NCBI GenBank assembly: GCA_016787445.1
Contig: JAEUTQ010000031.1
Span: 1 to 64,000, forward strand
Direction: 5' to 3'
DNA from: Bacteroidia bacterium
Lineage (GTDB): Bacteria; Bacteroidota; Bacteroidia; B-17B0; Aurantibacillaceae
Length of the DNA stretch: 64,000 bases
Position 1 is the first letter of the stretch, and every line of letters begins with the position of its first letter. The notes beneath the pieces were generated by a model. The model did not search any database. It saw only the letters and a list, made by a program, of their open reading frames with translations, and was not told the origin of the DNA. Positions 52,521 through 62,304 of this stretch are shown here, piece after piece. Both the position numbers and the translations under genes were made by a program.

Positions 52521-54981
52521 GAGCGCTTTAAGTCTAAAAATTTAATTAGCTCTAAACTTAGTAACAGAAGTGCGCCGCCAATTAACGCAGGAACATAATG
52601 GGCAACACCCGGGTTTGTCATTCCGAACAACACGGTGAATCCGGGCAAGAAATTTATTACACCTAACAATATTAACGCCACCGATAATAAAATAATCAGC
52701 GAAGTGTTTTTCTCGAGTAATACAGAAATAAAACTGCGGGTTTTTGAGAGTTGCGATAGAATTAGAAAAACGTTCCCGATTATAAGCGCGCTAAAGGAGA
52801 TGGCCCTTGCTTCTTTTTCATTATGACCTTCCTTTAGTGATAAATAGAAAACAACAAGAACCATTATAAAAAGTAGAGTTCCGTTAATGGCGCTGCCGAT
52901 TACTTTTTTAAAACCAAAAAACCGCTCATCAATTGGTCTGGGATTACGTTGCATTATCGATTTTTCTTCTTGCTCGGATTCAAAAGCAATGGAACAAATA
53001 GGATCAACAATCAGTTCCATAAAAATAATATGAAGTGGTAATAACAATATCGGCATGTTTGAAAAAAAAGCCGGCAACAAAGTTAAACCAATAATAGGAA
53101 CGTGAATGGCCATTATATACGACATCGCTTTTTGAAGATTATCATAAATTTTTCTACCCAAACGAATAGCCATTACGATAGAAGCAAAGTTGTCATCCAG
53201 CAACACTAATGAAGACGCCTCCCGCGCAACATCTGTTCCTTTTTTACCCATTGCTACTCCAATATCGGCGGCTTTAAGAGCGGGCGCATCATTTACGCCG
53301 TCTCCGGTCATGGCCACAACTTCATTATTGTTTTTCAGCGCTTTTATAATTCGCAGTTTTTGTTCAGGCACCACACGAGCAAAAACATTTATTGAATTAA
53401 TTTTTTGTTGTAATTCTTCATCACTCCAATTATTTATTTCATCACCCGTTACCACGCGACCCGATTCCTTTAATCCTGCTTTTGTCGCGATAGCCTTTGC
53501 TGTTAATGGAAAGTCGCCGGTAATCATAATAACTTTAATCCCCGCTTCATAACATTCTTTAATGGCATTTGGAACTTCCGGCCGAATAGGATCTTCTAAC
53601 CCAATTAATCCAATCAAAGTCAGATTAAGTTCTTCTTGGTTTTTGGGAAGCGCTGTTTCTTTATAATCCGCTTTCGCAACTGCCAATACACGAAGTCCGC
53701 GAGAGGCCATATCATTTATGGCGGTATGGTATTTTTTTTGATCGTCGTTGGATAGTTGACATAATTTAAAAACATCTTCTGGAGCGCCCTTGGTGAAAAT
53801 TTTAAAGACGAGTCGGTGGATTTAAAAACGCGACTCATGGCTTTTAATTTATTACTAAGCGGAAACTCCTGCACGAAGGAATAATTATTTTCTGTATCGT
53901 GAAATTTTTCTCCAACATCATTGATGGCTTTCTCCATAGGGTCGGCCGATTGTGGCCGTGAGGCTAAATGGGCGCACACTGAAATTTCTCTTATTCTTTC
54001 ATCAAACTCTTTTTTATCTATTAGTTCGACGCCATTAAAAATTGCGCTTAACTCCATTTTGTTTTGTGTGATGGTGCCTGTTTTATCACTGCACAAAACT
54101 GTAGCCGATCCTAATGTTTCAATGGCAGATGGTTTTCTGGTGAGTACATTTTTTTTAGACAAACGCCAGGAGCCCAAGGCAAGAAATACAGTCAGCACAA
54201 CAGGAAATTCTTCAGGTAAAATTGCCATGGCGGCAGACAAACCGCTTAGGAGCGATTGCAAGAATTCACCGCGGGTAAAATAAAACATTAACACCATTAG
54301 AACACAAATGAAAATGCCCGCCATAAAAAAGCGTTTAATAACCACTTTCATTTCTTTTTGTAAATGTGTTTGATCACTTTCAATTGCGTCGAGTGCCCGC
54401 CCAATTTTTCCAAATTCGGTTTGGGAGCCTGTAGCCGTTACTTCAAACACACCATAGCCTTGTACCACAAGCGTGCCACTGAATATTTTGTTTTGTGAAT
54501 CCGATAATTCGGATTTTAGAACAGGCAATGATTCGCCCGTTAACATCGATTCATCTATATTGAGATGTGTGCTAGTGAGCAGAGTTCCATCGGCCGGAAC
54601 CCGATCGCCTTCGTTCAAAATAATAATATCGCCGGGTACAACATCTTTACCTGCGATTTTTATTTTTTCTCCATCACGTACAACTAATGCCCGTGGAGAG
54701 GCGAGTGATTTAAGCGCTTCTAATGCTCTTTCTGTTTTTTGTGATTGATAGAAGGTAATGGCAATCATGAGAAGAATGCTGGAGAACATAAACAATCCCT
54801 CTCCATAATCACTTAAAAGAACATAGAGGCCGGCGCACGAAAGCAGTAAAACAAACATGGGCTCTTTTAGTACTTCCAGTGCAATAGTCCATATAGTCCG
54901 TGGTTTTGCCGAGGGCAATTCGTTGTATCCTAATTTTTTTAGTCTGATGGATGCTTCTGCCGAGCTCAAACCTTGTTTCAT
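52517..54981 (-). pseudogene. cation-transporting P-type ATPase, split by a one-base frameshift
   Basis: Two frames make one protein. The 5' part (54981 to 53716) has the actuator motif NIDESMLTGES, PEEFPVVLTVFLALG and the phosphorylation site VLCSDKTGTITQNK. The 3' part (53710 to 52517) has VMTGDGVNDAPALK, the hinge, and the last membrane helices. The conserved KGAPE nucleotide-binding motif is found only in the second frame. Inserting one A in the run at about 53796-53805 restores LKIFTKGAPEDVFK. Together they give about 820 residues, normal for P2-type Ca2+/cation pumps. It could be a real lesion, a sequencing error or slippage at the A/T run. Start at ATG 54981. Confidence 0.88.
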
Positions 54982-55040
54982 AGTTATGCAAGATAATAAA
55001 GTTGATAAAACAACCAAATGAAAAGAATCAGTAGAAAACT

Positions 55041-55892
55041 TTATTTTTCTACAATCATGATTTCAACACGGCGATTGGCTTGTTCTTCTTCGGGGGTGAG
55101 TTCTAATTCAAATTTTGGTTTTGTACGACCGAAGCCTTTATAGCTTAATCGGTTTTTTGAAATTCCTTTACTGACAAGATAATCATAAATGGCCTTTGCC
55201 CTGTTTTCTGAAAGCTTCATTTCGCGGGTATCCAAATCCATTCCGTCGGCACCGTTTTGTGTACAACACACATGACCTTGTATTTCTATTTTAAGAGATT
55301 TGTTTTGTTTGAGTGTTTGTAGCAATTTCTGCAGAACAGGCTCAGAGGATTTCAAAACAAAATGTCTTCCCGGCTCGAAGCCTAAACCTTCAAGGGCCAT
55401 GCTTTCGCCTGCGCTTAATTCTTCGATATTTTTCTTTTCTTCTGTAGTTTCTTTTTCTTTTGGAGTTTCTAGTTTATCATCAGCTACATTAATTGTTACC
55501 ACTGGTTCAAAATAAATATCCACACGGCGTTGTTTTGGTTCTCCGTCTTTGTTTCCGTTATCTTGCGAATGAATTTCTCCCTTTCCTTCGCACGCATAAA
55601 TATTAAACTGCGATGGCTTACTTTTTTTTAAGAGATAGTTCTTAACGCTGAAGGCCCGCTCTTGTGAAAGCGTCACATTATAATCGCTGAGGTGAAGAAA
55701 ATCTGCAAAACCGTAAATCGCAACATCAGCATATTTTCCTCCCAAAGCCTTGATGGCGGAGTCGATACGGGAGTAATTTAATTCTGATGCGGTTTCATTA
55801 ATTCCATAATACAAGCGTAGCGTGTCGGTTTTCTTTTGTGAGAAAAGTCCGTTAAAGCAAATCATGTAAACTATCAGAAGCCGAAAACGCAT
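55041..55892 (-). CDS. exported protein with two OmpA-like domains
   Basis: 283 residues. Signal peptide (FNGLFSQ). The N-terminal half (about 25-130) is a weak OmpA-like domain (LYYGINETASEL, DVAIYGFADFLHLSDYN, RAFSVKNYLL, RRVDIYF). The C-terminal half (about 165-280) is a full OmpA domain (IEIQGHVCCTQNG, RAKAIYDYLVSKGISKNRLSYKGFG, RRVEIMIVEK) that would bind peptidoglycan. A pair of cysteines sits in the binding loop. Probably a periplasmic anchor protein. It shares a terminator region with the nuo operon. Confidence 0.85.
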   Translation of the reverse strand: MRFRLLIVYMICFNGLFSQKKTDTLRLYYGINETASELNYSRIDSAIKALGGKYADVAIYGFADFLHLSDYNVTLSQERAFSVKNYLLKKSKPSQFNIYACEGKGEIHSQDNGNKDGEPKQRRVDIYFEPVVTINVADDKLETPKEKETTEEKKNIEELSAGESMALEGLGFEPGRHFVLKSSEPVLQKLLQTLKQNKSLKIEIQGHVCCTQNGADGMDLDTREMKLSENRAKAIYDYLVSKGISKNRLSYKGFGRTKPKFELELTPEEEQANRRVEIMIVEK

Positions 55893-55906
55893 AATTAAAT
55901 ATAACG

Positions 55907-55938
55907 AAAAAACCCGCCGTAAATTACGTGCGGGTTTT
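55907..55938 (-). terminator. intrinsic terminator of nuo operon
   Basis: ACCCGC (around 55912-55917) pairs with GCGGGT (55930-55935) with an A run before and T4 after; on the minus strand it closes the nuo transcript 20 bases after nuoN. Confidence 0.75.
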
Positions 55939-55957
55939 AATTAGTTCATAAAGAAAA

Positions 55958-57349
55958 TTAAAATTTAAACATCTCCGCTACAAACCCGGGAACAGCGCCT
56001 AATGCTAATGTAAAGAGAGTCGTTAAAATCATGACTACCTTTTGGGATAATTCAATTGTCACAGGCTCTTCAGTAGTTGCTTGTTTAAAATACATCGCAA
56101 TTATTACCTTGAAATAGTAATATACCCCAACAGCAGAAGTTAAGATGGCTAAAATTAATAACCACTTGTAACCCGTACCAATCATGGTTGTAAACACAAA
56201 ATATTTTGCGAAGAAACCCGCTGTAATAGGAATACCGGCTAATGATAACATAGCTACAACCATACAGGCAGCCATTAATGGGTTGCGCTTACCAAGACCG
56301 TTAAATGAATCAAAAGTTTCGTCGCCGTTTTTAGTAACGTTGTAAATAATACCAAATGCAGCAATAGAACCTATAGAGTAGGCTAAGGAATAATATAAAA
56401 GCGCATCAAGCGTTGCGTTACTTCTTAAGTTAGCTAATACAACCATTAACATAAACGCTGCGTGACTGATACTTGAAAAAGCTAAGGTTCTTTTTACGTT
56501 GGTTTGAACAGCTGCACTGAAGTTAGCAATCACTAACGACAACGCAATTACGCTTGCAAGCACCATTGACCAACTTTCGCTTACTCCGCCGAAAGCAATC
56601 ATAAACAAACGCAGAATAGCAGCAAAGGCTGCGGTTTTAACTACCGTGCTCATCAACGCAGTAATGACAGTTGGAGAGCCTTGATATACATCCGGAGCCC
56701 AGAAATGAAACGGCGCAGCTGAAACTTTAAATAGCATAGCAATAAGCATCATGATGATACCTGCATAGAAGAAAGAAGGCATTCCGCTTCCCATTTCAGA
56801 AATCTTTGCGCGGATTTCCATTAAATCAAAACTTCCTGTCGCGCCGTAAACTAATGCAATGCCAAATAATAAAAAACCACTGGCGAAAGAGCCCATGATT
56901 AAATATTTAAAACCTGCTTCATTTGATTTTACGTCTTTCTTTTTGCTGGCGGCTAAAACATAAAGCGGAATACTCATAATTTCTATTCCTAAAAATAAAG
57001 TCGTCATGTTTTTGAACGCGGTAAGCATTAAAGCGCCCGTTAAGGCAAACAGTACTAACGAGAAATGGTCAACCACGGTTGGCATGTCTTCAAAATAATC
57101 GTTAGCCATGATAAACCAGAAAAAAGCCGTTGCCAAAATAACTCCGCTGAAAGCAAGCGCTACTTTATCAAATGCAATCATGTTATCAAATACAGCAATG
57201 CTGAAGCCGCTATTCCACTCCATAAAATTGGCCACATAGGCGCCTAAAATGCCTAATAGCACAAGAGGAAACAATAGCTTTTTAAACTTAAAAATTTCGG
57301 CCATCATTGCCAAAATACCAAGTCCGCTTACAATTAAAAGTCCTTTCAT
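55958..57349 (-). CDS. nuoN: NADH-quinone oxidoreductase subunit N
   Basis: 463 residues, about 14 membrane helices. Antiporter-like membrane subunit of complex I, one of the three proton-pumping subunits. Key features are the helix-5 glutamate in TLFLGIEIMSIPLYVL, the helix-7 lysine in MLFKVSAAPFHFWAPDVYQGSP, and later lysine VQTNVKRTLAFSSISHAAFM. Last gene of the operon, in the normal order after nuoM (27 bp gap). Confidence 0.95.
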   Translation of the reverse strand: MKGLLIVSGLGILAMMAEIFKFKKLLFPLVLLGILGAYVANFMEWNSGFSIAVFDNMIAFDKVALAFSGVILATAFFWFIMANDYFEDMPTVVDHFSLVLFALTGALMLTAFKNMTTLFLGIEIMSIPLYVLAASKKKDVKSNEAGFKYLIMGSFASGFLLFGIALVYGATGSFDLMEIRAKISEMGSGMPSFFYAGIIMMLIAMLFKVSAAPFHFWAPDVYQGSPTVITALMSTVVKTAAFAAILRLFMIAFGGVSESWSMVLASVIALSLVIANFSAAVQTNVKRTLAFSSISHAAFMLMVVLANLRSNATLDALLYYSLAYSIGSIAAFGIIYNVTKNGDETFDSFNGLGKRNPLMAACMVVAMLSLAGIPITAGFFAKYFVFTTMIGTGYKWLLILAILTSAVGVYYYFKVIIAMYFKQATTEEPVTIELSQKVVMILTTLFTLALGAVPGFVAEMFKF

Positions 57350-57376
57350 ATCAAATTCAAATTTCTGTTCTCAATA

Positions 57377-58840
57377 TTATTTTAAAGTGCTCAATAAAGT
57401 TTTTACTGCCGGTTCAGCCAAATCATTAAGTGGTTTCGGATAAACACCAAAAGCAATGATAACTATACAAACAATAATTAACACAGCTTTATCGCTTGTT
57501 GCTAAAGAACCAAACTCAATACCGCTGCTTGGTTTTTCACCTAACATAATTTTTTGATAAGAGCGTAACATATAAACCGCACCTAAGATTACGCTAAGTC
57601 CTGCAAACGCTGCAACACCTGCGCTATATTGGTAAACGCCATTGATTAATAAAAACTCACCAATAAAACCATTCGTTAACGGAAGTGCAACAGAGCCCAA
57701 CATTATAATCAGAAATAAAACAGAAAACTGTCCGTTCATATTTCGGATACCACCTAACTTTTCGATTTCACGTGTGCCGGTATGACGCAATAAAATATCA
57801 GCAATTAAGAATAATCCAACCACGTTAACGCCGTGGCTTAACATTTGAATCACCGCACCCTGTACACCTTGTTGGTTGGCAGATAAAATTCCCGCAGAAA
57901 TTAATCCAACGTGCGCAATAGAAGAATAAGCGATTAAACGCTTGTAATCTTTTTGAACAATGGCAATGCAAGACGCATAAACAATTCCGATAGACGATAA
58001 TAAAATTGCTGTTCCGCCCCATTTCTCTAATGCTAAAGGCGCAACCGGCAATAACCATTTAATTACCCCGAAGGTTCCCATCTTTAACATGATACCCGAC
58101 AATAACATGGTTCCTTGAGTAGGTGCCGTAACATAGGTATCCGGCTGCCAGGTGTGTAATGGGAAGATTGGCATCTTAATAGCGAAGGCTAAGAAAATCA
58201 TCCAGAACACCGCAGACTGCTGATCAATATTTAAACTTTTTCCTGCAGCGTATAAATCGTTTATAGCCCATGATTTAATTCCGCTAACTGAACCGGTGTG
58301 GTTGTATAAATAAATCAAACCGATTAACATAAATAAAGAACCAAACAGCGTGTACACAAAAAACTTAAATGTAATCATGCCTCGGTTTTCTCCGCCCCAC
58401 AATAAGCAAATGAAGTAAATTGGAATAAGCGCTAATTCCCAGAACACATAAAATAAAAAACCGTCGTTAGCAGCGAATACACCAACCAAAGCCATTTGCA
58501 TTAATAAAATGAGTGAGTAAAACGCATTAGGCTTGTCATAATTATTTTGGTAAGACGACAAGATGATTAATGGAACTAAGAATGTTGTTAAGAGAATAAG
58601 CAACATACTAATTCCGTCTATTCCAACTGCAAACTTTATTCCCATTGATTCTACCCAGGTACAGTTCAGGCTTAGGTTAGCAGCAGCAGGATTGGTTTTA
58701 AATTGAAAATAAACAAATACAGATAAGGCAAATTCTGCAACAGCAGCAGCCATTGCTAAAGTACGGGCAGTTCCTCCTTTTGTCAGGAATACCAGCAACG
58801 AAGCAACAAGAGGCAGAATGATTAATAATCCGGTTAACAT
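57377..58840 (-). CDS. nuoM: NADH-quinone oxidoreductase subunit M
   Basis: 487 residues, about 14 helices. Proton-pumping antiporter-like subunit. Diagnostic segments are FAVGIDGISMLLILLT near the start, YVFWELALIPIYF with the conserved Glu, FAIKMPIFPLHTWQPDTYV, and VQKDYKRLIAYSSIAHVG. It is 7 bases downstream of nuoL in the standard order. Confidence 0.95.
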   Translation of the reverse strand: MLTGLLIILPLVASLLVFLTKGGTARTLAMAAAVAEFALSVFVYFQFKTNPAAANLSLNCTWVESMGIKFAVGIDGISMLLILLTTFLVPLIILSSYQNNYDKPNAFYSLILLMQMALVGVFAANDGFLFYVFWELALIPIYFICLLWGGENRGMITFKFFVYTLFGSLFMLIGLIYLYNHTGSVSGIKSWAINDLYAAGKSLNIDQQSAVFWMIFLAFAIKMPIFPLHTWQPDTYVTAPTQGTMLLSGIMLKMGTFGVIKWLLPVAPLALEKWGGTAILLSSIGIVYASCIAIVQKDYKRLIAYSSIAHVGLISAGILSANQQGVQGAVIQMLSHGVNVVGLFLIADILLRHTGTREIEKLGGIRNMNGQFSVLFLIIMLGSVALPLTNGFIGEFLLINGVYQYSAGVAAFAGLSVILGAVYMLRSYQKIMLGEKPSSGIEFGSLATSDKAVLIIVCIVIIAFGVYPKPLNDLAEPAVKTLLSTLK

Positions 58841-58847
58841 ACTTTTC

Positions 58848-60734
58848 TTATATAATAAATGTGAATAATAAAATTAATATTACGCCTAACACCATGCTTA
58901 CAATGTAGAAACCAATGTTTCCGCTTTGTAATAAGCGAACCACGTTTCCTGTGCCTTTTACCATGGAACCTACGCCGTTTACTAAGCCGTCGATAACTTG
59001 TAAGTCGAGGAATTTATAAAACGCTGTAGAGATTAAGTCTAACGGTTTGCGAATTACGGCATCATAAAATTCATCTACATAATATTTATTGTAGATTAAT
59101 TTTTGCCAAGGCTTCATTTTTTCTTCATTCTCTAAAGGCAATACACCGTTTGTGATAAACATAGCATGAGCAAAATAGATAACAACACCGGCAGCAACAA
59201 CAGCTAAGCCCATTAATGTCCACTCTGTAGTGTGATCGAGAGCGCTAGGGTTTTTGTGTAATATAATCGGGCTTAAATGCTCGCTCATCCAGTTAGGCAT
59301 ATGCCAAAATTCAGGTAAGCCTAAAGCGCCGCCCAAAACAGAGAGTGCTGCTAATACCATCAAAGGAATTGTCATGCTTGATGGAGATTCGTGTAAATGA
59401 TGCTCTTGTTCGTGTGTTCCGCGGAACTTTCCGAAGAAGGTTAAGAACAACATACGGAACATATAGAACGCAGTAAGCATAGAGGCAATCATTCCTAATA
59501 CCCATAACAATTTACTATGCTCATAGGTATGCGCTAAGATTTCGTCTTTACTAAAGAAACCGGAAAAAGGAGGAATACCACTTATCGCAATAGTTCCTAA
59601 TAACATGGTTATATAAGTGATTTTAATTTTTCCTTTTAGTCCGCCCATTTTACGAATATCTTGTTCTCCGCCCATTGCGTGAATAACCGAACCCGCGCCT
59701 AAGAATAACAAGGCTTTAAAGAAAGCGTGTGTGGTTACGTGGAAAACAGAAGAGCTAAATGCACCAACGCCTAATCCCAGGAACATTAATCCTAATTGAG
59801 AAACGGTTGAATAAGCTAAAATCTTTTTGATGTCGTTTTGTAACAAACCAATGGTGGCGGCAAAAATAGCAGTCACCACACCAACAATCGCAACGGTTTC
59901 TGATGCAACTTCTGAAATAGAATAAAACACGTTTGAACGCACAATCATATAAATACCGGCAGTAACCATCGTTGCCGCGTGTATTAATGCAGATACAGGA
60001 GTAGGACCCGCCATCGCATCCGGCAACCAAGTATATAATGGAATTTGCGCACTCTTACCCATCGCGCCAATGAACAACAATAAAGCGATTGCTGTAACTA
60101 CTGCATTACTGCTTACGCCTGCTCTCGAAAAAACATCACCGTAGCTGATGCTTCCATAAGAAACAAAAATTAAAATAATGCCTAATAAAAAGCCTAAATC
60201 ACCAATACGATTCATGACAAACGCTTTTCTTGCCGCGTCGTTGTAAGCCTGATTTTTAAACCAGAAACCAATTAATAAATAAGAACACAATCCAACACCT
60301 TCCCAACCTACAAACATAATTAAGTAATTATTACCCATTACAAGTAATAACATGAAGAACACGAATAGATTTAAATAAGTAAAGAAGCGGGAGAAACCGG
60401 CATCATCATGCATGTACCCGGTAGAGTAGATGTGAATTAAAAAACCAATACCGGTAATGATTAATAAAAACCACGCTGATAAAGGATCATATAAAAACTC
60501 AAACGGAATATTTAAAGTATCTGCGCTTATCCAAGAAAACAACTCTACAACGTGAGATTTATTGGTAGAGTGTTCCAATTCCAGAAACGCTAAAACAGCC
60601 ACAATAAAAGAAGCTAAAACACTTACCGAGGCGATTCCACCCGACAAGCCTTTGCTTAATTTTTTCCCGAAAAACCCGTTTATTAAAAAACCGATTAAAG
60701 GAAATAACGGAACTAATGCAATTAATTTAATCAT
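58848..60734 (-). CDS. nuoL: NADH-quinone oxidoreductase subunit L
   Basis: 628 residues, about 16 helices including the long C-terminal lateral helix typical of NuoL. Motifs: FVGWEGVGLCSYLLIGFW, AQIPLYTWLPDAMAGPTPVS, ALIHAATMVTAGIYM and LLQNDIKKILAYSTVSQLG. Pumps protons in complex I. It lies 12 bases after nuoK. Confidence 0.96.
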   Translation of the reverse strand: MIKLIALVPLFPLIGFLINGFFGKKLSKGLSGGIASVSVLASFIVAVLAFLELEHSTNKSHVVELFSWISADTLNIPFEFLYDPLSAWFLLIITGIGFLIHIYSTGYMHDDAGFSRFFTYLNLFVFFMLLLVMGNNYLIMFVGWEGVGLCSYLLIGFWFKNQAYNDAARKAFVMNRIGDLGFLLGIILIFVSYGSISYGDVFSRAGVSSNAVVTAIALLLFIGAMGKSAQIPLYTWLPDAMAGPTPVSALIHAATMVTAGIYMIVRSNVFYSISEVASETVAIVGVVTAIFAATIGLLQNDIKKILAYSTVSQLGLMFLGLGVGAFSSSVFHVTTHAFFKALLFLGAGSVIHAMGGEQDIRKMGGLKGKIKITYITMLLGTIAISGIPPFSGFFSKDEILAHTYEHSKLLWVLGMIASMLTAFYMFRMLFLTFFGKFRGTHEQEHHLHESPSSMTIPLMVLAALSVLGGALGLPEFWHMPNWMSEHLSPIILHKNPSALDHTTEWTLMGLAVVAAGVVIYFAHAMFITNGVLPLENEEKMKPWQKLIYNKYYVDEFYDAVIRKPLDLISTAFYKFLDLQVIDGLVNGVGSMVKGTGNVVRLLQSGNIGFYIVSMVLGVILILLFTFII

Positions 60735-60746
60735 AAATACCTGAAA

Positions 60747-61058
60747 CTAATTTTTCAAATTACTTAATAAGTCTGTGTCAATATTTTTAATATTTCTGTA
60801 TATCATACTTAAGATAGCTAAACCTACAGCTACTTCTGCTGCGGCTACTGCCATAATAAAAAATACAAAAACTTGTCCTTTAGCATCGTTGTGCAAAGTG
60901 GAAAACGACACCAACATTAAATTAACTGCGTTTAACATTAACTCAATGCACATAAAAATAATAATGGAGTTACGGCGGGCCATTACGCCAACCGCTCCGA
61001 TAATAAATAATACTGCGCTGAGCAATATATAGTAGTTTATAGAAATTCCGTTTAACAT
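60747..61058 (-). CDS. nuoK: NADH-quinone oxidoreductase subunit K
   Basis: 103 residues from ATG 61058 ([10 protein letters not shown]). The in-frame start at 61106 would overlap nuoJ by 29 bases and add a lysine-rich stretch absent from the family. Three helices; the membrane glutamates are in [13 protein letters not shown] and [12 protein letters not shown], as in NuoK. Nineteen bases separate it from nuoJ. Confidence 0.95.
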   Translation of the reverse strand: MLNGISINYYILLSAVLFIIGAVGVMARRNSIIIFMCIELMLNAVNLMLVSFSTLHNDAKGQVFVFFIMAVAAAEVAVGLAILSMIYRNIKNIDTDLLSNLKN

Positions 61059-61077
61059 CTTTTCTTCTTTTAATAGT

Positions 61078-61596
61078 TTACGATTCTCCAGCTTCTTTTT
61101 TACCAATCATAATAGCGCCAACCATGGCGGCTAATAATAATACCGAAGCAATTTCGAAAGGGAATAAAAAGTCTTTGAACAAAACAGCACCTAAGTTTTT
61201 TACAAAACCGATTTGCGCATTACCATATTGTTGTAAGCCCATATCGCCGGCACCTTTTAACGAACCCACCATGACAAACAACATCAATCCGCCTGCCACC
61301 GCAGCAATGATTTTGCTTAACCAGGTGCGCTGAGGTTCTGTATCTTCATTTAAGTTCATTAACATGATCACGAATAAAAAGAGAACCATGATAGCACCGG
61401 CATACACAACAATATGTACGATTGCTAAAAACTGTGCGTTTAATAATAAGTAATGTCCGGCAATGCAAAAGAAAGTCATTACCAAATAAAGCACGCTGTT
61501 AACCGGATTACGGCTAAAGACCACCATTAAACCAAACATGATGGCCAGGAAAGAAAGTATCCCGAATAGCCATTGTGTAATTGTATAACCTAACAT
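61078..61596 (-). CDS. nuoJ: NADH-quinone oxidoreductase subunit J
   Basis: 172 residues, five helices. NuoJ signatures: [36 protein letters not shown] (pi-bulge helix) and [14 protein letters not shown]-like end. It carries part of the proton channel near the quinone site. Six bases after nuoI. Confidence 0.95.
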   Translation of the reverse strand: MLGYTITQWLFGILSFLAIMFGLMVVFSRNPVNSVLYLVMTFFCIAGHYLLLNAQFLAIVHIVVYAGAIMVLFLFVIMLMNLNEDTEPQRTWLSKIIAAVAGGLMLFVMVGSLKGAGDMGLQQYGNAQIGFVKNLGAVLFKDFLFPFEIASVLLLAAMVGAIMIGKKEAGES

Positions 61597-61602
61597 AATA
61601 TC

Positions 61603-62205
61603 TTAGTGTTTGTCTTTTAATTGTTTTTTGCCATCCCAAAGCGTGTTGTGTTTTGTTCCGGCAATTTTTTTGAATTCCGCTACTTCTAAGGTTTGACGCT
61701 TACTTACATCAATACGCTTATCTGTTTTCTCAACTAATTTATCTTTACCATACACAAAATCTTCACGCTCATATTCTGCATCTACAATTCTGTCGGTTAA
61801 GAAAATGGCTTCTTTCGGACAAGCTTCTTCACATAATCCGCAGAAGATACAACGCAACATATTAATCTCATATGTTTTCGCGTATTTCTCTTCTCTGTAT
61901 AAATGCTCTTCTCCTTTTTTTCTTTCAGCGCTTTCCATGGTAATGGCTTCAGCAGGACAAGCTACGGCACATAAGCCGCAAGCCGTACAACGCTCTGCTC
62001 CGTTTTCATCACGCTTTAAAACGTGTTGTCCGCGGTACACAGGCGCCATTGGTCGTGTTTGCTCCGGATATTTTGTGGTAGGTGTTTTCTTAAACAAGTG
62101 GCTAGCTGTAATAAGCATACCTTTAGCTACTGCAGGAAGATATAATCTTTCCATAAAGCTTTGTTCCTTGTTTGATACTACTTTGCTTCTGTTTGTCAGT
62201 TGCAT
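61603..62205 (-). CDS. nuoI: NADH-quinone oxidoreductase subunit I (two 4Fe-4S)
   Basis: 200 residues. Two ferredoxin-type cluster motifs: CTACGLCAVACPAEAI and CIFCGLCEEACPKEAI, the N6a/N6b clusters that pass electrons to the quinone site. Length is normal. The gap to the upstream nuoH is unusually long for this operon (97 bases) and is filled by a 30-codon ORF (62212-62304). Confidence 0.96.
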   Translation of the reverse strand: MQLTNRSKVVSNKEQSFMERLYLPAVAKGMLITASHLFKKTPTTKYPEQTRPMAPVYRGQHVLKRDENGAERCTACGLCAVACPAEAITMESAERKKGEEHLYREEKYAKTYEINMLRCIFCGLCEEACPKEAIFLTDRIVDAEYEREDFVYGKDKLVEKTDKRIDVSKRQTLEVAEFKKIAGTKHNTLWDGKKQLKDKH

Positions 62206-62211
62206 AATCTA

Positions 62212-62304
62212 TTATTTAAAGATGGAAAAAATAGAAATTCCGATGATGACATAAAGCTCAGCGGCCTCTAAAACTCCAACTATTATTTTTACTATCTGTT
62301 TCAA
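62212..62304 (-). CDS. candidate 30-residue membrane micropeptide in nuo operon
   Basis: TTG at 62304 directly follows the nuoH stop codon (TAA then TTG). The ORF runs 30 codons to TAA, then 6 bases to the nuoI ATG. The peptide has one hydrophobic helix (IVKIIVGVLEAAELYVIIG, then ISIFSIFK) with lysines at both ends and fits a single membrane span. It is also in frame with nuoH, so it would become a C-terminal extension if the stop were read through. Short ORFs can occur by chance, so confidence is moderate. Confidence 0.4.
   Translation of the reverse strand: MKQIVKIIVGVLEAAELYVIIGISIFSIFK

Noticed and set aside
53716-55017. 433-codon ORF taken as a complete gene, with 52517-53710 as another
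   Set aside because: They are two halves of one P-type ATPase; the 3' end of the first becomes nonsense after a one-base shift, and the second starts mid-domain.
57770-57786. CACGTG hexamer in nuoM as a fourth parS site
   Set aside because: Flanks (TTTCACGTGTGCC) do not fit the second half of the parS palindrome.
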